This document shows, in pieces, positions 4,730 through 7,110 of a stretch of 7,110 nucleotides of DNA (position 1 is its first letter; each line of letters starts with the position of its first letter). The position numbers and the translations under genes were made by a program. The notes below the pieces were generated by a model that saw only the letters and a program-made list of their open reading frames with translations, did not search any database and was not told the DNA's origin. Location of the stretch: positions 1-7,110 of the forward strand of contig JAKIVA010000085.1 of the NCBI GenBank assembly GCA_021647265.1. The letters run 5' to 3'. The stretch comes from Lutibacter sp. GTDB lineage: Bacteria; Bacteroidota; Bacteroidia; Flavobacteriales; Flavobacteriaceae.

Positions 4730-6190
4730 GTGGAAAAAAAATCTACAAAAATTATATTTATTACTACGCTAATTATTTTAGGCATAATCTTTATTTATTT
4801 TTTAGTTAAACCTTTAAATTCCATTGGAAATCTAACTAAAAAAGATAAAATTGAATTTATCAAAGAAGATTCTTTAAAACTTCTTTCCTTAAATTTCTTG
4901 ATAGAAAATGCTGTAGACAAATATTCGCTTGGTAGCTTTAATTTTAAAAAGTATGACCTCAATAACATTGATAAAAAATACCTGTTTAAAAACATTCAAT
5001 TGTCTATTAAAAATTCCAATAAAAGATTAAATTCAGGAGTATTTACTACACAACAATTTTTAAATTACATTTTACCATACAGAATACGCTATGAAGAAAC
5101 TGAAAATTGGAGGGAGATTGCAATTGATAACTATAAATCATTTTATAATGAAGATATTTTAATACATGTTAAAAATATAAATGATGAATTAAAAAAGGTA
5201 TTCAATTATACAGGCAGTAGTAAAGCAAATAGAAAACTATCAGACTTACTAGTTGATTGTAATGGTGGATGCTATGAGATGTCTGATTTAGCTGCTTTTA
5301 CAATGAGAGCTAACGGTATTCCAATAGCCATAGATTTTGCCAAATGGTCAAACATTACTGGAAGACACCAATGGAATTCACTTATTACCAAGGATAAAAA
5401 TATTCCTTTTGTAGGAATTGAGTCAGATCCTATATATAATTTCAATTTAAATATAGTTACAGCAGACTTTAAAAAATTTGCTAAAGTTTACAGAAAAAGT
5501 TTTCTAAAATATAAAAATTTAAATTCAGAATATAACCCAAAAAAACTAATTAGTAATCAAAATTATATAGACGTAACCAAAGAATATTGCAACAACTGTA
5601 ATGATGTTTTAATTGAACTTCCTAATGAAAATGTAAACAAAGAATTATTTTATTTATGTGTTTATGAAGTGAATAAGTGGATTCCAGTAGATTTTACTTA
5701 TGGAGAAAATAATACCATCAAATTTAATAATGTTTGTCCAGATAACATTTTTGTATTAAAAAAAAGAATAGATAAAAAGTTAGCATATTTTAAAGCACCT
5801 TTTACATTTAATCAATTAGGCAAAGTTTCTTTCCTTAACACGCAACATAATAATCTTGAAGATTTAGAATTAAAATTCTTTAATTCTAAAAATAGAGAGC
5901 TTATAAAACAGTATGCTAAAAATATGGAACAATCTGATTTTGAGAAATTAAAAGAAAGTATTCTAAAAGAAAATATTACGGGTGTTGTAAAAAATAATGT
6001 CACATATAACTTGTATTTATGGGAAAATAAATGGATTCATATTGGAGAAAAAAAAGCCCATAATGGTATTGTTAAATTTAACAACATCCCTAAAAATGCA
6101 GTTTATAAATTAGAAAGTCCCAGCAACACAAAAAGTAAACTAAATCGTTGTTTTACAATTGACAGTAATGGTAATCAAAAATGGTGGTAA
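4730..6190 (+). CDS. Membrane-anchored transglutaminase-like domain protein
   Basis: This 486-residue protein has a short basic N-terminus (MEKKSTK), one hydrophobic helix at about 8-26, and a long soluble part expected in the periplasm. Residues 107-130 hold FLNYILPYRIRYEETENWRE, a segment I associate with Bacteroidota transglutaminase-like proteins. The transglutaminase core follows: C181 in NGGCYEMSDLAAFTMRANGI, H213 in GRHQWNSL, and D222 or D233 as the possible third residue. These folds include transamidases, peptidases and inactive relatives; substrate unknown. The C-terminal half looks beta-rich, with similar segments (VYEVNKWIPVDF, LYLWENKWIHIG) and a tail ending FTIDSNGNQKWW. A Cys pair (CNNC, 287-290) might be a disulfide or metal site. 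The only plausible start is GTG at 4730; no in-frame ATG is nearby. It is divergent from the his operon and convergent with the next gene. The fold call is good; the role is unknown. Confidence 0.8.
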   Translation: MEKKSTKIIFITTLIILGIIFIYFLVKPLNSIGNLTKKDKIEFIKEDSLKLLSLNFLIENAVDKYSLGSFNFKKYDLNNIDKKYLFKNIQLSIKNSNKRLNSGVFTTQQFLNYILPYRIRYEETENWREIAIDNYKSFYNEDILIHVKNINDELKKVFNYTGSSKANRKLSDLLVDCNGGCYEMSDLAAFTMRANGIPIAIDFAKWSNITGRHQWNSLITKDKNIPFVGIESDPIYNFNLNIVTADFKKFAKVYRKSFLKYKNLNSEYNPKKLISNQNYIDVTKEYCNNCNDVLIELPNENVNKELFYLCVYEVNKWIPVDFTYGENNTIKFNNVCPDNIFVLKKRIDKKLAYFKAPFTFNQLGKVSFLNTQHNNLEDLELKFFNSKNRELIKQYAKNMEQSDFEKLKESILKENITGVVKNNVTYNLYLWENKWIHIGEKKAHNGIVKFNNIPKNAVYKLESPSNTKSKLNRCFTIDSNGNQKWW

Positions 6191-6198
6191 GCACTTCT

Positions 6199-7023
6199 TT
6201 ATCTCAGTTTATCTTCTCCTTTAAAGATCTTATTTTCGTATTTTAACGCTAGTTTTTTGTAGTACTCTTTTAATTCCTCATTATTTTGTTTATCGTAATA
6301 ATTCTCAAAAAAATAAAAAATTTGGGAAACATTAACATAAGGCTTTAAAAAATACAGCAAATTATTTGGCAGATATGAATTTGGTATTATTTTTAAGCCA
6401 GATAATGCACGATTTTGGCCATATAACGGAGATTTTATAGATTCATAAGATTCCAGCGCTTCTTTAAAATAAGAAATTGCTTTTTCATCCATCTCTTTTT
6501 CCTCAAGATATTTACCGTAATAAAGTTTAGGTAAAAAATCTTTTTTTCTCAAAAAGATTGATTTTTTAAAATATTTTTCTATTTCAATAGAATCTTTAGT
6601 ATTCTCTACTAAATACCCTGCATAAAGCCAGGGCCTATTCATATTTGGCAATAAATTAATAACTTCTTTTAATAATTGAAATGATTTAACAGAATATTTA
6701 TCTAAAAGAAGTCTAGCCAAACGAGCCTTTAAAACAGGACTAGATTTTGTTGCAATTTCATTTACTAACTCTTTAATTGCAATTTCTTGAGCTTCTGAAT
6801 CAACTATAGGATATTTTTTATAAAACTCTAGGAAAAATTTAGAGGCTAAAATATCTGGAGATAATCTCAAAGCTTCACTCAAATGTTTAACTAAATATTT
6901 TTCCTTTTTATTTTTTATATCGTAGAGTAAAGCACCTATATGATATTGGCTTATATATGGATTTAATTCTATTGATTTATTAACATTAGTGTCCGATAAA
7001 AATACGATTATTTTTAAAACCAT
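6199..7023 (-). CDS. TPR-like helical repeat protein, possibly N-terminally truncated
   Basis: This 274-residue frame is rich in paired helices. The clearest TPR-type unit is residues 164-196 (FLPKLYYGKYLEEKEMDEKA, then ISYFKEALESYES). Weaker units lie at about 21-55 (from NPYISQYHIGALLYD to SEALRLSP) and 128-160 (from MNRPWLYAGYL to KKSIFLRK). TPR repeats mediate protein contacts, and no catalytic motif is visible. The stretch from SEALRLSPDILASKFF through SSPVLKARLARLLL to LLPNMNRPWLYAGYL reminds me of the C-terminal repeats of some Bacteroidota O-antigen ligase-like membrane proteins, but the membrane part is absent. The ATG at 7023 is the first in frame after a TAG at 7080-7078, yet the first residues (VLKIIVFLSD) look unlike the rest, and another frame reads more naturally there. 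It ends 8 bp from the oppositely oriented neighbour. A complete small gene remains possible. Confidence 0.6.
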   Translation of the reverse strand: MVLKIIVFLSDTNVNKSIELNPYISQYHIGALLYDIKNKKEKYLVKHLSEALRLSPDILASKFFLEFYKKYPIVDSEAQEIAIKELVNEIATKSSPVLKARLARLLLDKYSVKSFQLLKEVINLLPNMNRPWLYAGYLVENTKDSIEIEKYFKKSIFLRKKDFLPKLYYGKYLEEKEMDEKAISYFKEALESYESIKSPLYGQNRALSGLKIIPNSYLPNNLLYFLKPYVNVSQIFYFFENYYDKQNNEELKEYYKKLALKYENKIFKGEDKLR

Positions 7024-7110
7024 ACTTCTAAGCCAATAACACCGTTTGATATTTAACTTTTTCCAATAGCAAGGTGTCTATTGAAAAAGTTTGATTTGTA
7101 TATCAGGTGG
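7024..7110 (-). other. Unassigned right edge; possible remnants of an upstream coding region
   Basis: No gene start, RNA or repeat is evident. On the minus strand one frame is open from the window edge to TAG at 7080-7078 (PPDIQIKLFQ), which could be the tail of an upstream gene. Another frame, from 7102 to TAG at 7030-7028, reads FSIDTLLLEKVKYQTVLLA, and past the stop KYGFKNNRIFIGH, which looks protein-like. This may be decayed coding sequence belonging to the TPR gene. No TAnnTTTG promoter is visible for that gene. Confidence 0.25.

Noticed and set aside
4795..4995. Open minus-strand frame of 66 codons opposite the transglutaminase-like gene
   Set aside because: It is antisense to a well-formed coding region with a membrane helix, and has no promoter or motif.
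1..7110. CRISPR array, tRNA, rRNA or insertion sequence
   Set aside because: No regularly spaced direct repeats, cloverleaf candidates, rRNA-like stretches or transposase motifs were found by reading both strands.

Overview
The window looks like chromosome from a low-GC member of the Bacteroidota, most likely a flavobacterium. Evidence: very AT-rich DNA; genes with A-rich leaders and no Shine-Dalgarno sequences; a promoter matching the Bacteroidota -33/-7 consensus (TTTG, 18 bp, TATATTTG); the fused HisB phosphatase/dehydratase; and a transglutaminase-like protein of a type I associate with this phylum.

From about 4570 down to 1, on the minus strand, lies the promoter-proximal half of a histidine biosynthesis operon in the order leader peptide, attenuator, hisG, hisD, hisC, a small GIY-YIG nuclease gene, hisB. 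HisB runs off the left edge of the window. HisG starts the pathway from ATP and PRPP. HisB supplies the dehydratase and phosphatase steps, HisC the transamination and HisD the final oxidation to histidine. The operon starts with a readable transcription attenuator: an 18-residue leader peptide (MNFIQLHRHHFYTYTQVS) with three His codons in a cluster of four, then a 12-bp terminator hairpin with a U tract. A leader segment can form an alternative pairing with the 5' arm of that hairpin.

Two spacers around hisC carry short palindromic, REP-like repeats. One (2137-2182) is a GC-rich nested palindrome between hisD and hisC. The other (1051-1070) lies between hisC and the GIY-YIG gene. The GIY-YIG gene is not a histidine gene and appears to be a passenger. 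Back-to-back hairpins connect its stop codon to the hisB start codon and bury that start codon.

The 4522-4729 spacer separates the his operon from a divergent plus-strand gene. It holds the his promoter and a cluster of four copies of the heptamer TTAACAA/TTGTTAA, a possible operator. The plus-strand gene (4730-6190) encodes a membrane-anchored, probably periplasmic, transglutaminase-like protein. It is convergent, with only 8 bp between stop codons, with a minus-strand TPR-like gene (6199-7023). That gene's 5' end looks abnormal and may be the surviving 3' part of a larger gene. The last 87 bases contain no clear gene start. The best-supported system here is the his attenuator. I see no CRISPR array, tRNA, rRNA or insertion sequence.
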